Assembly (NCBI RefSeq): GCF_019800665.1
Contig: NZ_JAHVKO010000004.1
Location: 372,001-436,000 of the forward strand
Origin: Microbulbifer agarilyticus
GTDB lineage: Bacteria; Pseudomonadota; Gammaproteobacteria; Pseudomonadales; Cellvibrionaceae
Direction of reading: 5' to 3'
DNA length: 64,000 nucleotides
The position numbers and the translations under genes are program-made. Under the pieces are notes generated by a model. That model saw only the letters and a program-made list of their open reading frames with translations, did not search any database and had not been told where the DNA came from. Of the stretch, positions 56,818 through 64,000 are shown piece by piece (positions within the stretch are counted from its first letter, which is position 1; each line of letters opens with the position of its first letter).

Positions 56818-57697
56818 CGATTTCCGTGTCAAACCCGGGAGCAAGGTGCACCTGGACAAAATTGATGCCTCGTACCATGGCGATATCAAGGATGAAGACG
56901 CAGCGATTGCGGTGACGCAGGCATACAAGAGCAAACTGCGTGAATTGCAGTATCTGATGTACGCCGAACACAAACACTCGCTGTTAATCTGCCTGCAGGG
57001 GCGCGATGCCGCGGGCAAGGATGGCACCATCAATCATGTATTGGGTTTTATGAACCCGCAGGGGTGTACGGTAACCGGGTTCAAGCAGCCGTCAACGGCA
57101 GAGTCGGAGCACGACTTCCTGTGGCGCTGTCACAAGGTGACGCCGCGGCGTGGCCATGCGGCGATTTTTAATCGTTCGCATTATGAGGATGTACTGGTTC
57201 AGCGGGTGCACAACATCGTACCGAAAAAAATCTGGTCCGGTCGCTATGAGCACATCAATAACTTTGAGAAGTTGCTCGCCGACAATGGCACTACCGTTCT
57301 CAAGTTCTATCTGCATATAGATGCCGATGAGCAGTTGGAGCGCTTTAAAAAGCGTATCGACGATCCCGCGCGTCACTGGAAGATCAGTGAGTCGGATTAC
57401 TCTGAGGCACAGTATTGGGACGACTATACGGCGGCATTCGAAGATGTACTGGAAAAGTGCAGTACCAAACACGCGCCCTGGTTCGTCATTCCGGCGAATA
57501 AGAAGTGGTTTCGAAACCTGGTTGTATCGCAAATCGTATTGCGCGCGCTGCAGTCACTGGAGATGAAATTTCCCAAGCCCACCGTGGATATCGACAGTAT
57601 CCGCAAGAAATATCATGCGCTGAACAAGGAGGTGAACAAGGAAGGTAAGGATTCGGGAAAAAACGGCGAGAAAAAGAAAAAAAACGGTAAGAAATAA
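56804..57697 (+). CDS. ppk2: Polyphosphate kinase 2 family protein (polyphosphate:nucleotide phosphotransferase)
   Basis: A 297-residue single-domain PPK2 that uses polyphosphate to phosphorylate AMP/ADP. VKPGSKVHLDKIDASYHGD at the start is typical of the TIGR03709-like (class III) subgroup. Walker A is GRDAAGKDGTI (about residue 66), followed by FKQPSTAESEHDFLWR, FNRSHYEDVLVQRVH and FYLHIDADEQLERFKKRIDD. GTG 56804 with GGAG upstream was chosen; it overlaps the ATPase stop by 14 bases. The C-terminal ~35 residues are lysine rich (KKKKNGKK at the end), beyond the normal domain. Confidence 0.93.
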   Translation: MDYFDDFRVKPGSKVHLDKIDASYHGDIKDEDAAIAVTQAYKSKLRELQYLMYAEHKHSLLICLQGRDAAGKDGTINHVLGFMNPQGCTVTGFKQPSTAESEHDFLWRCHKVTPRRGHAAIFNRSHYEDVLVQRVHNIVPKKIWSGRYEHINNFEKLLADNGTTVLKFYLHIDADEQLERFKKRIDDPARHWKISESDYSEAQYWDDYTAAFEDVLEKCSTKHAPWFVIPANKKWFRNLVVSQIVLRALQSLEMKFPKPTVDIDSIRKKYHALNKEVNKEGKDSGKNGEKKKKNGKK

Positions 57698-57704
57698 ATG
57701 GTCC

Positions 57705-57720
57705 GGCCGCAGGTGCGGCC
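57705..57720. terminator. Short hairpin between convergent ppk2 and maeA
   Basis: GGCCGC/GCGGCC with a 4-base loop, eight bases after the ppk2 stop. Weak T-richness on the minus-strand side only; may be a shared weak terminator. Confidence 0.35.
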
Positions 57721-57744
57721 AGACACAAGTGGCGGTGGGCTGCC

Positions 57745-59424
57745 TTAGAAGGCAACCCGGCGGTAGCGGCGGTAGTTCGGCGACCAGAAATTCTTTTCGA
57801 TATTTCTCTCCAGCTTTTCCTGGGTAATACCCGGCGCTACGCCATCTTCCTGTGCCTGCAGGCCGACGGCCATGGCGATAGCCTTGCCCACTTCGCGAAT
57901 GTTCGACATCGCCGGCAACAACGCACCGCTGCCCTCTTTTACCACCGGCGCGTTTTCCGCCAGCGCGTTGGAGGCCGCCATCAGCATGTTCTCGGTCACC
58001 CGGTTGGCATTGGACGCGATCACGCCGAGGCCGACGCCCGGGAAGATGTACACATTGTTGCACTGGGCAATGGGGTATTTTTTGCCGTCGACTTCTACCG
58101 GATCAAACGGACTGCCGGTGGCCACCATCGCCTCACCCTGGGTCCATTCCAGCACTTCCTGAGGCGTGGCTTCGGCGCGCGAGGTGGGGTTGGACAGCGG
58201 CATTACCAGCGGGCGCTTGCAACCCTTGTGCAACGCTTCAATCACTGGCTGGGTGAACAATCCGCCCTGGCCGGATACGCCGATCAGGATGGTGGGCTTC
58301 ACGTGTTCGATCAGGGTCTGCAGGTCCCACTCCGGCGACTGCGGATATTTTTCGGTGCTCTGTGCCAGCTTTTCCTGGAAGTCGTGCAGGCCCTTCATTT
58401 CGTTGGTGACCAGACCGTAGCGGTCGAACATAAAGATGCGCTCGCGGGCCTTTTTCTCGCTGAGCCCGTCACCGACCATGGCGGAAACCACCTGCTCGGC
58501 AATGCCACAGCCGGCGGATCCGGCGCCCACCACCAACACTTTCTGTTTGGCGAGCTTCTCTTCCTTGGCCTTGCATGCGGCCAGCATGGTGCCGAGCGCA
58601 ACCGAAGCGGTGCCCTGAATATCGTCATTGAAGCAGCACACTTCATCGCGGTAGCGGTTAAGCAGCGGCATGGCGTTGTTCTGGGCGAAGTCTTCGAACT
58701 GAATCAGCACCTTGGGCCAGCGACGTTTCACCGCGGCAATAAATTCCTCGATAAATTCATCGTACTCCTCCTGCGAAATACGCTCGTTGCGCCAGCCCAT
58801 ATACATGGGGTCATTCAGCAGGGTGCGGTTGTTGGTGCCCACATCCAGGGTGACTGGCAATGTATAGGCCGGGCTGATGCCGCCGCAGGCCGTATACAGG
58901 GACAGCTTGCCGATGGGAATACCCATGCCGCCAATACCCTGGTCGCCCAGGCCGAGGATACGCTCACCGTCGGTGACCACGATGACTTTTACGTTCTCTT
59001 TCGTCGCACTGCGCAGGATGTCGTCCATATGCTTGCGGTCCGGGTAGGACACGAACAAACCGCGGTGATTGCGGTAGATATTGGAGAACTCTTCACAGGC
59101 CGCGCCCACGGTGGGGGTATAGATGATCGGTAGCATCTCTTCGATATGCTGTTCGATCAGTCGGAAGAACAGGGTTTCGTTGTCGTCCTGAATTGCGCGC
59201 AGGTAGACATGGCGCTCCAGGTCGGTGCTGCATTGCTGGTACTGATGGTAGGCGCGCCGCGCCTGCTCGCTGATGGATTCCACATTGTTGGGCAACAGGC
59301 CCACCAGGTTGAATTCGATACGTTCCTGTAGGGTGAAAGCGCTGCCCTTATTCAGCAGCGGCATCTCCAGCAGCGAGGGGCCGGCGTGGGGGATATACAG
59401 GGGGCGTTTGGTTTTCTGGCTCAT
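57745..59424 (-). CDS. maeA: NAD-dependent malic enzyme, MaeA/SfcA type
   Basis: A 559-residue malate dehydrogenase (oxaloacetate-decarboxylating). [19 protein letters not shown] near the start, [39 protein letters not shown] and [18 protein letters not shown] are signatures; [18 protein letters not shown] is the dinucleotide loop. ATG 59424 gives the conserved [12 protein letters not shown] start. It differs in fold length from the short malic enzyme at 26.4 kb, giving two routes from malate to pyruvate. Confidence 0.96.
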   Translation of the reverse strand: MSQKTKRPLYIPHAGPSLLEMPLLNKGSAFTLQERIEFNLVGLLPNNVESISEQARRAYHQYQQCSTDLERHVYLRAIQDDNETLFFRLIEQHIEEMLPIIYTPTVGAACEEFSNIYRNHRGLFVSYPDRKHMDDILRSATKENVKVIVVTDGERILGLGDQGIGGMGIPIGKLSLYTACGGISPAYTLPVTLDVGTNNRTLLNDPMYMGWRNERISQEEYDEFIEEFIAAVKRRWPKVLIQFEDFAQNNAMPLLNRYRDEVCCFNDDIQGTASVALGTMLAACKAKEEKLAKQKVLVVGAGSAGCGIAEQVVSAMVGDGLSEKKARERIFMFDRYGLVTNEMKGLHDFQEKLAQSTEKYPQSPEWDLQTLIEHVKPTILIGVSGQGGLFTQPVIEALHKGCKRPLVMPLSNPTSRAEATPQEVLEWTQGEAMVATGSPFDPVEVDGKKYPIAQCNNVYIFPGVGLGVIASNANRVTENMLMAASNALAENAPVVKEGSGALLPAMSNIREVGKAIAMAVGLQAQEDGVAPGITQEKLERNIEKNFWSPNYRRYRRVAF

Positions 59425-59652
59425 AAATAAGTAAACAGCTAATTCGGCGACCAATATGGTGGTAAACAGTCATGTGCGCGACAGCCTTTGTCATTGACGC
59501 GCAGGAAATTCTGGGGCGCATTTTACGCAGGCTTGTGCGTCTGTGTCCCACCCCGACAGGGAGGTAAAAGCGGAATTTTTCTGAAAAGAACAATTAGAAA
59601 AGAAAGTGCGGTAGGCTCTCGCAAAACAACACAAAACTTTGCAAGGATTTTC

Positions 59653-60042
59653 ATGTTCAGCTTTCAGATCGAACCCCGCTTCAGCGAAACCGACGCCCTC
59701 GGGCATATCAACAACACCGTGGTACCGGTGTGGTTTGAGCAGGGGCGCACACCGATCTTTGAGTTGTTCAATCCCACGCTGGATCTGCAGAAGTGGAACC
59801 TGATCCTGAAGAAAATGGATGTGGATTTCGTCGCGCAGATCTACCTGTACTCGCCGGTGGAGATCCGCACCAGCCTGAGTAACGTGGGCAATACCTCAAT
59901 GATCATTCATCAGGAAGTGTGGCAGAAAGGCAAGTTGGTAGCGCAGGGGGATTGTGTGATGGTGCACTTTGACTATGCGCAGCAGACCAAGGCGCCGATT
60001 CCGGAAGACGTTAAGCAGAAGCTGCTGGAGCATCTCGCTTAA
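59653..60042 (+). CDS. Acyl-CoA thioesterase, 4HBT hotdog fold
   Basis: A 129-residue single hotdog-domain protein. PRFSETDALGHINNTVVPVW carries the 4-hydroxybenzoyl-CoA thioesterase motif with the catalytic Asp. It probably hydrolyses acyl-CoA or hydroxybenzoyl-CoA type thioesters; chain specificity is not evident. ATG 59653 follows AAGGA; upstream open sequence in frame is not conserved. Divergent from maeA across 228 bases. Confidence 0.88.
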   Translation: MFSFQIEPRFSETDALGHINNTVVPVWFEQGRTPIFELFNPTLDLQKWNLILKKMDVDFVAQIYLYSPVEIRTSLSNVGNTSMIIHQEVWQKGKLVAQGDCVMVHFDYAQQTKAPIPEDVKQKLLEHLA

Positions 60043-60073
60043 CGTATTGTGACCGAGGCAGCGGTTGCCGTTC

Positions 60074-61198
60074 TCAGGCGGTGATGACCTGATTGCGACC
60101 ACTGTCCTTGGCCCGGTACAGACGGGAATCCGCTTCCGCCAGTAGTTGGCTCTGCTTGGCGTTGCTGCCACCTTCGGCAACGCCGAAACTGATAGAAATT
60201 TTCACATCTTCTTCGTACTGGCCGCTCAGCGCCTCCACCTTGTGGCGCAGCTTTTCGGCCAGTATGCCGCCGCCCTGCACGTCCGTATTGGGCAGCAAAA
60301 TCAGAAACTCCTCGCCGCCCCAGCGTGCCACCATATCATCCGCGCGGGTATTGTCCTGCAGTGTCTGCGCGACGTCCTGCAGGATGCGGTCGCCGAAGCA
60401 GTGGCCATAGGTGTCGTTGATCGCCTTGAAGCTGTCCAGGTCGCCAATCAGTACGGTATAGCGCCCTGCCAGTTCACGGTTGCGTCGCTCCATCTCATCG
60501 ATGGCGCGGTAGGCTTCGCGGCGGTTGGCCAGCCCGGTGAGGGCATCGGTGCTGGCATGGTTTTCCAGCTCCGCGGTGAGCTTGTGCAGCATCTGTTGGG
60601 TCTGGTGGCGGCTGCTGTCGAGGATTGCGGTCAGCGCGGTGAGGGCACCGAATACGGCGATAAAGCGCGCACGGTGCGCGGTGTCATATTCAGCCAGCAG
60701 CCCGGGGAAGTCCGGGTAGAACAGGATCAGCGCGGTGGCGCCGCCGACACCGCCGAGGGTTATCGTGCCCCACTTGTAGCCGTACAGGTTGATAAAGCCC
60801 GGCACCAGCATCACCGCCCACATCAAACCGGTGTTATTCACGCCGCCAGACAGTAACAGATAGAAAAACAATACCAGCAGCAAGGCGCCCACCAGCATCG
60901 GTGTCTTGCGACTGGGGCCGGCGACGTTCACGCCCACATACGACAGCAGGATAATCCCGGCAACGGCAAACAGCGTTGCGGACAGCACCACATCCGCGGA
61001 CATTAACGCAATGACGCCCATGGCGCCGGTAATGGCGAGGGCAAAGATCAGCATATAGCCAGACGCCTGGATCCGTCGGCGCAGTTCCAGGGCGCGGGCC
61101 TGCGCGATCGGATCGGCGCTGTCGTTGTGCAAGAGTTCGTTGGTGGGTGCTGCAGTGATTTCCATGGTATCGCCAGTACTCTGTTCGGCCACTTCCAT
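60074..61198 (-). CDS. Membrane-bound diguanylate cyclase (GGDEF)
   Basis: A 374-residue c-di-GMP synthase. An N-terminal membrane domain of about five to six helices (residues ~45-195) is followed by a short coiled coil and a GGDEF domain: TDALTGLANRREAY, DLDSFKAINDTYGH and active-site RWGGEEF. RADD lies five residues before GGEEF, matching the RxxD product-inhibition site, so the enzyme should be feedback controlled. Starts at 61198 or 61165 are possible. No EAL domain. Confidence 0.93.
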   Translation of the reverse strand: MEVAEQSTGDTMEITAAPTNELLHNDSADPIAQARALELRRRIQASGYMLIFALAITGAMGVIALMSADVVLSATLFAVAGIILLSYVGVNVAGPSRKTPMLVGALLLVLFFYLLLSGGVNNTGLMWAVMLVPGFINLYGYKWGTITLGGVGGATALILFYPDFPGLLAEYDTAHRARFIAVFGALTALTAILDSSRHQTQQMLHKLTAELENHASTDALTGLANRREAYRAIDEMERRNRELAGRYTVLIGDLDSFKAINDTYGHCFGDRILQDVAQTLQDNTRADDMVARWGGEEFLILLPNTDVQGGGILAEKLRHKVEALSGQYEEDVKISISFGVAEGGSNAKQSQLLAEADSRLYRAKDSGRNQVITA

Positions 61199-61279
61199 TG
61201 GCCGTGTGTTTCCCGCCGGCTAACACCGGGCGCTCAGCGGGCTATATTAAAGGCGAATGGGGCTGGCGCGGAGAGGGTC

Positions 61280-61831
61280 ATGGGACGGCTGCTACTGATT
61301 TGTGAAGATGTTCTCAGTCTGGAGGCAGATGCACTGGTGTGTCCCGCCCACAAGCACCTGATTCGGGGTCGCGGGCTGTCCGCACAGATCTATGATCGTG
61401 CCGGTGACGAGCTGGTCAGTGAATGCTCGCACTTGCCGGAGTGCCCGGTGGGCGAGGCCCGGATTAGCGCCGCACCCAATCTAGTGGTGAATCATCTGAT
61501 CCATACAGTCACGCCACAGTGGAGTAGCGGTGATCAGTGGGGCGCGCAGGGCGTGGCGCAATTACGTGCGTGTTATGAAAGTGTGCTGGCGCTCGCCAAG
61601 GAGCGCGGATTGCGCCGCTTGCTGTTTCCAGCACTCGGCGCCGGTACCAACCGCTTTCCCCATGAAATTGCTGCCCATCAGGGGTTGACCGCCCTGCGTG
61701 CCGCGCAGGATGACTTTTCGCAGCTGACCGTAAGCCTGCACTCGCGGGCGGCGCTCGCCACCTGGCGCAAAGTGGATGCGCGTTTTTTTTCTGAAAATCA
61801 AAACGGCGCTGATCCGGCAGCCTCGGCTTAA
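61280..61831 (+). CDS. Macro domain-containing protein
   Basis: A 183-residue stand-alone macro domain, which binds or hydrolyses ADP-ribose derivatives. DVLSLEADALVCPAHKHLIRG holds the N-terminal strand and loop, GEARISAAPNLVVNHLIHTV the second, and LLFPALGAGTNRFPHEIAA the phosphate-binding loop. The loop GRGLSAQIYDRAGDELVSEC resembles active deacetylases, though the usual NAAN motif is replaced by CPAH, so catalysis is uncertain. GGAGAGG lies upstream of the ATG. Divergent from the cyclase gene. Confidence 0.85.
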   Translation: MGRLLLICEDVLSLEADALVCPAHKHLIRGRGLSAQIYDRAGDELVSECSHLPECPVGEARISAAPNLVVNHLIHTVTPQWSSGDQWGAQGVAQLRACYESVLALAKERGLRRLLFPALGAGTNRFPHEIAAHQGLTALRAAQDDFSQLTVSLHSRAALATWRKVDARFFSENQNGADPAASA

Positions 61832-62109
61832 CAGAATTTGGCGCGATCTACGCGCGTGTCGAAATTCTTTCTGTGTTTGAATCGGTGCCAAAATTCCTCG
61901 TGATTTAACGCGTTGATACGCCGGATTTTTTCCCACAGATTAATCCCAATCGAACGAATGTTCTGAACTTCCAACTGCTTCACGATTTTTCAAATTTTTC
62001 CCTTCGCGATCAATCCGCACTTTTGCTGCACCCGTACTCCAATCGCAACCATCAATGACAAAGATCAAAAACGCGATCTGAATCATCTAGCAAATACCGG
62101 AGTCCTTTT

Positions 62110-62886
62110 ATGTTCAGCAAAAACAAACTCGCCCTTGCCCTGGCGGTGAGCGCAATTTCTATCTCTGCACAGGCGGAGGAATTCTATATTGGCGGTAACA
62201 TTGGTTACAGCGATATGGACAACACCGCGACCAGTGGCAGCTTCAGCAGTGAATTCGTAACCGGGCCGGGCACCACACTGCCGGCCGGCGTTGCCCTACC
62301 TGCGGGTACCGATGTGGGTTGGAATACCAATATTGACAGTGGTGCCGCATTCAGCCTGACCCTCGGCTACAACATGGGGCAGATTCGCTTCGAAGCCGAG
62401 TTCGCGCGCTCCATGAATGAGGTTGATTCCCACAGCAATGTTGCCACCGCGGGTATCGCGCTCGGCAGTGAAGATGCCGGGATTCTGGTGACGGGTGCGC
62501 CGGACAATTTGGGTGTGAGTGTTGCAGACCTGGTCGCCGATGGCCGCGGTGAATTCGACGCAAAGTATCTGTTTGCCAATGTGTATTACGACTTCGATCT
62601 GGGCAGTCCGTTTAAGCCCTACATCGGCGCCGGTATTGGTAACGCCGATGTCGACATCGAGTATCGTCCGTCCGGCGTAACGATCATCAACGATGACGAC
62701 AGTGTATTTGCCTATCAGGTCATGGCCGGTGTTAACTTTGATGCCACCGAGCAGCTGACCGTGTTCGGTGGTGTGCGCTGGCGCGAAACCGACGATATCC
62801 GCGTCAACGCGGACCTGTTCGACGCCCGCTTTGATATGGAAATGAGCAGCTTTGTCGCGGAGCTGGGTACTCGCTTCAATTTCTAA
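62110..62886 (+). CDS. Outer-membrane beta-barrel protein (porin-like, small)
   Basis: A 258-residue protein with a clear signal peptide (cleavage after SAQA, residue ~21) and alternating barrel strands: EEFYIGGNIGYSDMDNT, FSLTLGYNMGQIRFEAEFAR, KYLFANVYYDFDLGS, PYIGAGIGNADVDIEY, and a C-terminal strand ending in Phe (AELGTRFNF), as barrel insertion requires. It fits the OMP_b-brl family; function unknown. The long loop at residues 40-75 is Gly/Thr/Pro rich. Terminator follows. Confidence 0.88.
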   Translation: MFSKNKLALALAVSAISISAQAEEFYIGGNIGYSDMDNTATSGSFSSEFVTGPGTTLPAGVALPAGTDVGWNTNIDSGAAFSLTLGYNMGQIRFEAEFARSMNEVDSHSNVATAGIALGSEDAGILVTGAPDNLGVSVADLVADGRGEFDAKYLFANVYYDFDLGSPFKPYIGAGIGNADVDIEYRPSGVTIINDDDSVFAYQVMAGVNFDATEQLTVFGGVRWRETDDIRVNADLFDARFDMEMSSFVAELGTRFNF

Positions 62887-62910
62887 TTGGTGATTGACTA
62901 CCGACTAAAG

Positions 62911-62934
62911 AACGGGCCAAGTGGCCCGTTTTTT
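62911..62934 (+). terminator. Intrinsic terminator of the barrel gene
   Basis: AACGGGCCA/TGGCCCGTT with T-run, 25 bases after the stop; also A-rich on the other side. Confidence 0.9.
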
Positions 62935-63013
62935 ATTTGCCGCGCATCCTTCTTTTCGTCATGATGCAGGTCCCGCCTCCCGGGTATGGATTTGTAAAAG
63001 GAACCTCTGCGCC

Positions 63014-63574
63014 ATGAAACTTTTTGGAAGCTTCACTTCACCCTTTGTGCGCCACTGCCGTATTGCCCTGATGCAGTCTGGCCTAGATTGGGAAATGGTC
63101 GAGCTGGATATTCATACCAGCAAAGATCCCGGTACCCCAACCTTGCGCGTGCCGTTCCTAGAGGATGGTGCACTCAAGCTCACCGACTCCACGAGCATCG
63201 TAAAATATGTACGTGAAAAAGCCGGGCAGGAATTTATCGGCGACATACAAGATCTTGATCGCTATTGCCTTGGGAATACCTTGCTGGACAGTGCAATCAA
63301 TTTATTCCTGCTGGAACGCTCCGGTTTGGACCTGAACGACAATGTATACACGCGCCGTCAGCAAAAGCGTGTTGAATCGATTTTGGGTGAGCTGAACTCG
63401 ACGCCGTTGCCCGTAGTCAGTGAGTTTAATGATGCCGACTATCGCGTAGCGGTTGGTGTGGCCTGGGGGCAATTCCGTAATCGCTTTTCAATTGCTGGCC
63501 ATGAGAACTTGCAGCGCCTGCTGGAAATTGCCAGCGAAGATCCAACTTTTGTCGCTACCGCACCGCCGGCTTAA
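63014..63574 (+). CDS. Glutathione S-transferase family protein
   Basis: A 186-residue protein. The thioredoxin-like N-terminal domain begins MKLFGSFTSPFVRHCRIAL, with SPF at the usual glutathione-activating position, VPFLEDGALKLTDSTSIVKY giving the cis-Pro and the E/D-S glutathione motif. The C-terminal helical domain is short. ATG 63014 is used; a GTG at 62921 in frame lies inside the preceding terminator. Substrate not predictable. gshA and ggt elsewhere in the window show glutathione metabolism is present. Confidence 0.87.
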   Translation: MKLFGSFTSPFVRHCRIALMQSGLDWEMVELDIHTSKDPGTPTLRVPFLEDGALKLTDSTSIVKYVREKAGQEFIGDIQDLDRYCLGNTLLDSAINLFLLERSGLDLNDNVYTRRQQKRVESILGELNSTPLPVVSEFNDADYRVAVGVAWGQFRNRFSIAGHENLQRLLEIASEDPTFVATAPPA

Positions 63575-63656
63575 TCGCGCCGAAACGAAGAGGTGGGCCT
63601 GAGGGTTCACCTTTTCGTGATTTTCCTCTTGCTATTTTTTCCTTGTTGCTAGACAT

Positions 63657-63683
63657 TTGTTCAAGCTGATTTCTTTCTACAAT
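63657..63683 (+). promoter_or_regulatory. Possible promoter before the last gene
   Basis: TACAAT (63678-63683) is a good -10; TTGTTC (63657-63662) is 15 bases upstream, shorter than ideal. Confidence 0.3.
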
Positions 63684-63830
63684 CGCTCCTACCGATAGAT
63701 TCTGATTTTCTTTAGAAACTCTGCCCGTCATATAACACGCTCAGGAGACAGCGGTGAGCGCCGTAATTCTGGCTGTGCGCTCTGCGGTCCCTTGTCTTTT
63801 CCTTTAAAAAAATAAATACAGGAAAAAACC

Positions 63831-64000
63831 ATGACGCTCAGAAAAGTTTTTCTGGTGGCGGCGCTAATGTTTTGCGCAAAAGGACACGCCCTGTGTCCGG
63901 AAGGCTCCACCTTTGACTCCTCGCTAGATTTTTGTGCAACCGAAACCGATGCTTTTGGCCCATTCACCAATGCGATGGTCGACAAATGTGTTGCCTATGG
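63831..64000 (+). CDS. Secreted protein, unidentified (5' part only)
   Basis: An ATG at 63831, with AGGA upstream, opens a frame that runs off the right edge after 56 codons. The start MTLRKVFLVAALMFCAKGHA is a signal peptide. The mature part seen is Cys-containing (LCPEGSTFDSSLDFCATE, then DKCVAYG). I do not recognise the family from this fragment. Confidence 0.7.
   Translation, partial: MTLRKVFLVAALMFCAKGHALCPEGSTFDSSLDFCATETDAFGPFTNAMVDKCVAY

Noticed and set aside
59425-59652. Additional gene upstream of the thioesterase from an in-frame start at 59488
   Set aside because: The extra 55 residues are Cys/Arg-rich non-conserved sequence in the divergent leader; the thioesterase domain begins exactly at 59653 with AAGGA upstream.

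Overview
The window looks like a chromosomal segment of a marine gammaproteobacterium of the Cellvibrionales/Pseudomonadales type; a Microbulbifer-like organism is my best guess, but no search was run. The basis is GC-rich codon use, Pseudomonas-like gene orders (algC-coaBC-radC; ABC-F, TIGR02444, AlgP-like, FKBP isomerase, Rsd/AlgQ; rpmE-priA-SPOR-hslVU-DUF971; ubiE-ubiJ-ubiB-hisIE-tatABC), and many secreted or lipoprotein enzymes. Nearly every gene is intact. I found no prophage, insertion sequence, CRISPR array, rRNA or tRNA.

Layout. 1-9.3 kb: algC (cut by the left edge), coaBC, radC, ribosomal proteins L28 and L33, mutM, a DUF5993/DsbB-like pair, a Gdx/SugE guanidinium exporter, gamma-glutamyltransferase, coaD and rsmD. 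9.4-13.7 kb: ftsY-ftsE-ftsX and rpoH. 14-21 kb: DUF423, trmB, an OmpA-like barrel, an ABC-F ATPase, TIGR02444, a histone H1-like AlgP protein and a lipoprotein FKBP isomerase. 21-26 kb: rsd, then a minus-strand operon gshA-acpH-dsbB-lrgA-lrgB. 26-43 kb: malic enzyme, nuclease, rpmE, priA, SPOR protein, hslVU, DUF971, alkaline phosphatase, CHAD protein, the ubiquinone genes ubiE/J/B, hisI/hisE and tatABC. 43-64 kb: accessory enzymes, a P3A proton ATPase translationally coupled to a polyphosphate kinase 2, a second malic enzyme, a diguanylate cyclase, a macro-domain protein, an outer-membrane barrel and a GST.

The most unusual element is a family of five intergenic units of 119-120 bp (3224, 13824, 14381, 32816, 38297). 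Each has exactly 29-bp inverted arms. The inner half of the arms differs between copies but stays self-complementary. Inside lie two small hairpins with (G/U)GGA-type loops, and the unpaired termini GAA and GCCAC are invariant. Nine of the eleven arm mismatches are G-U pairs on the same core-relative strand, which argues that one strand folds as RNA or single-stranded DNA. Some copies sit between genes normally close together (hslV/hslU, ubiE/ubiJ).

Other signals: a run of hairpins with C-rich loops ending in an intrinsic terminator just upstream of the proton ATPase-PPK2 operon (candidate small RNA or attenuator); a strong terminator hairpin inside the signal-peptide codons of the nuclease behind rpmE; and the terminator of the AlgP-like gene inside the convergent TIGR02444 coding region. 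A phosphate/polyphosphate theme (PPK2, CHAD, alkaline phosphatase) recurs across the window.
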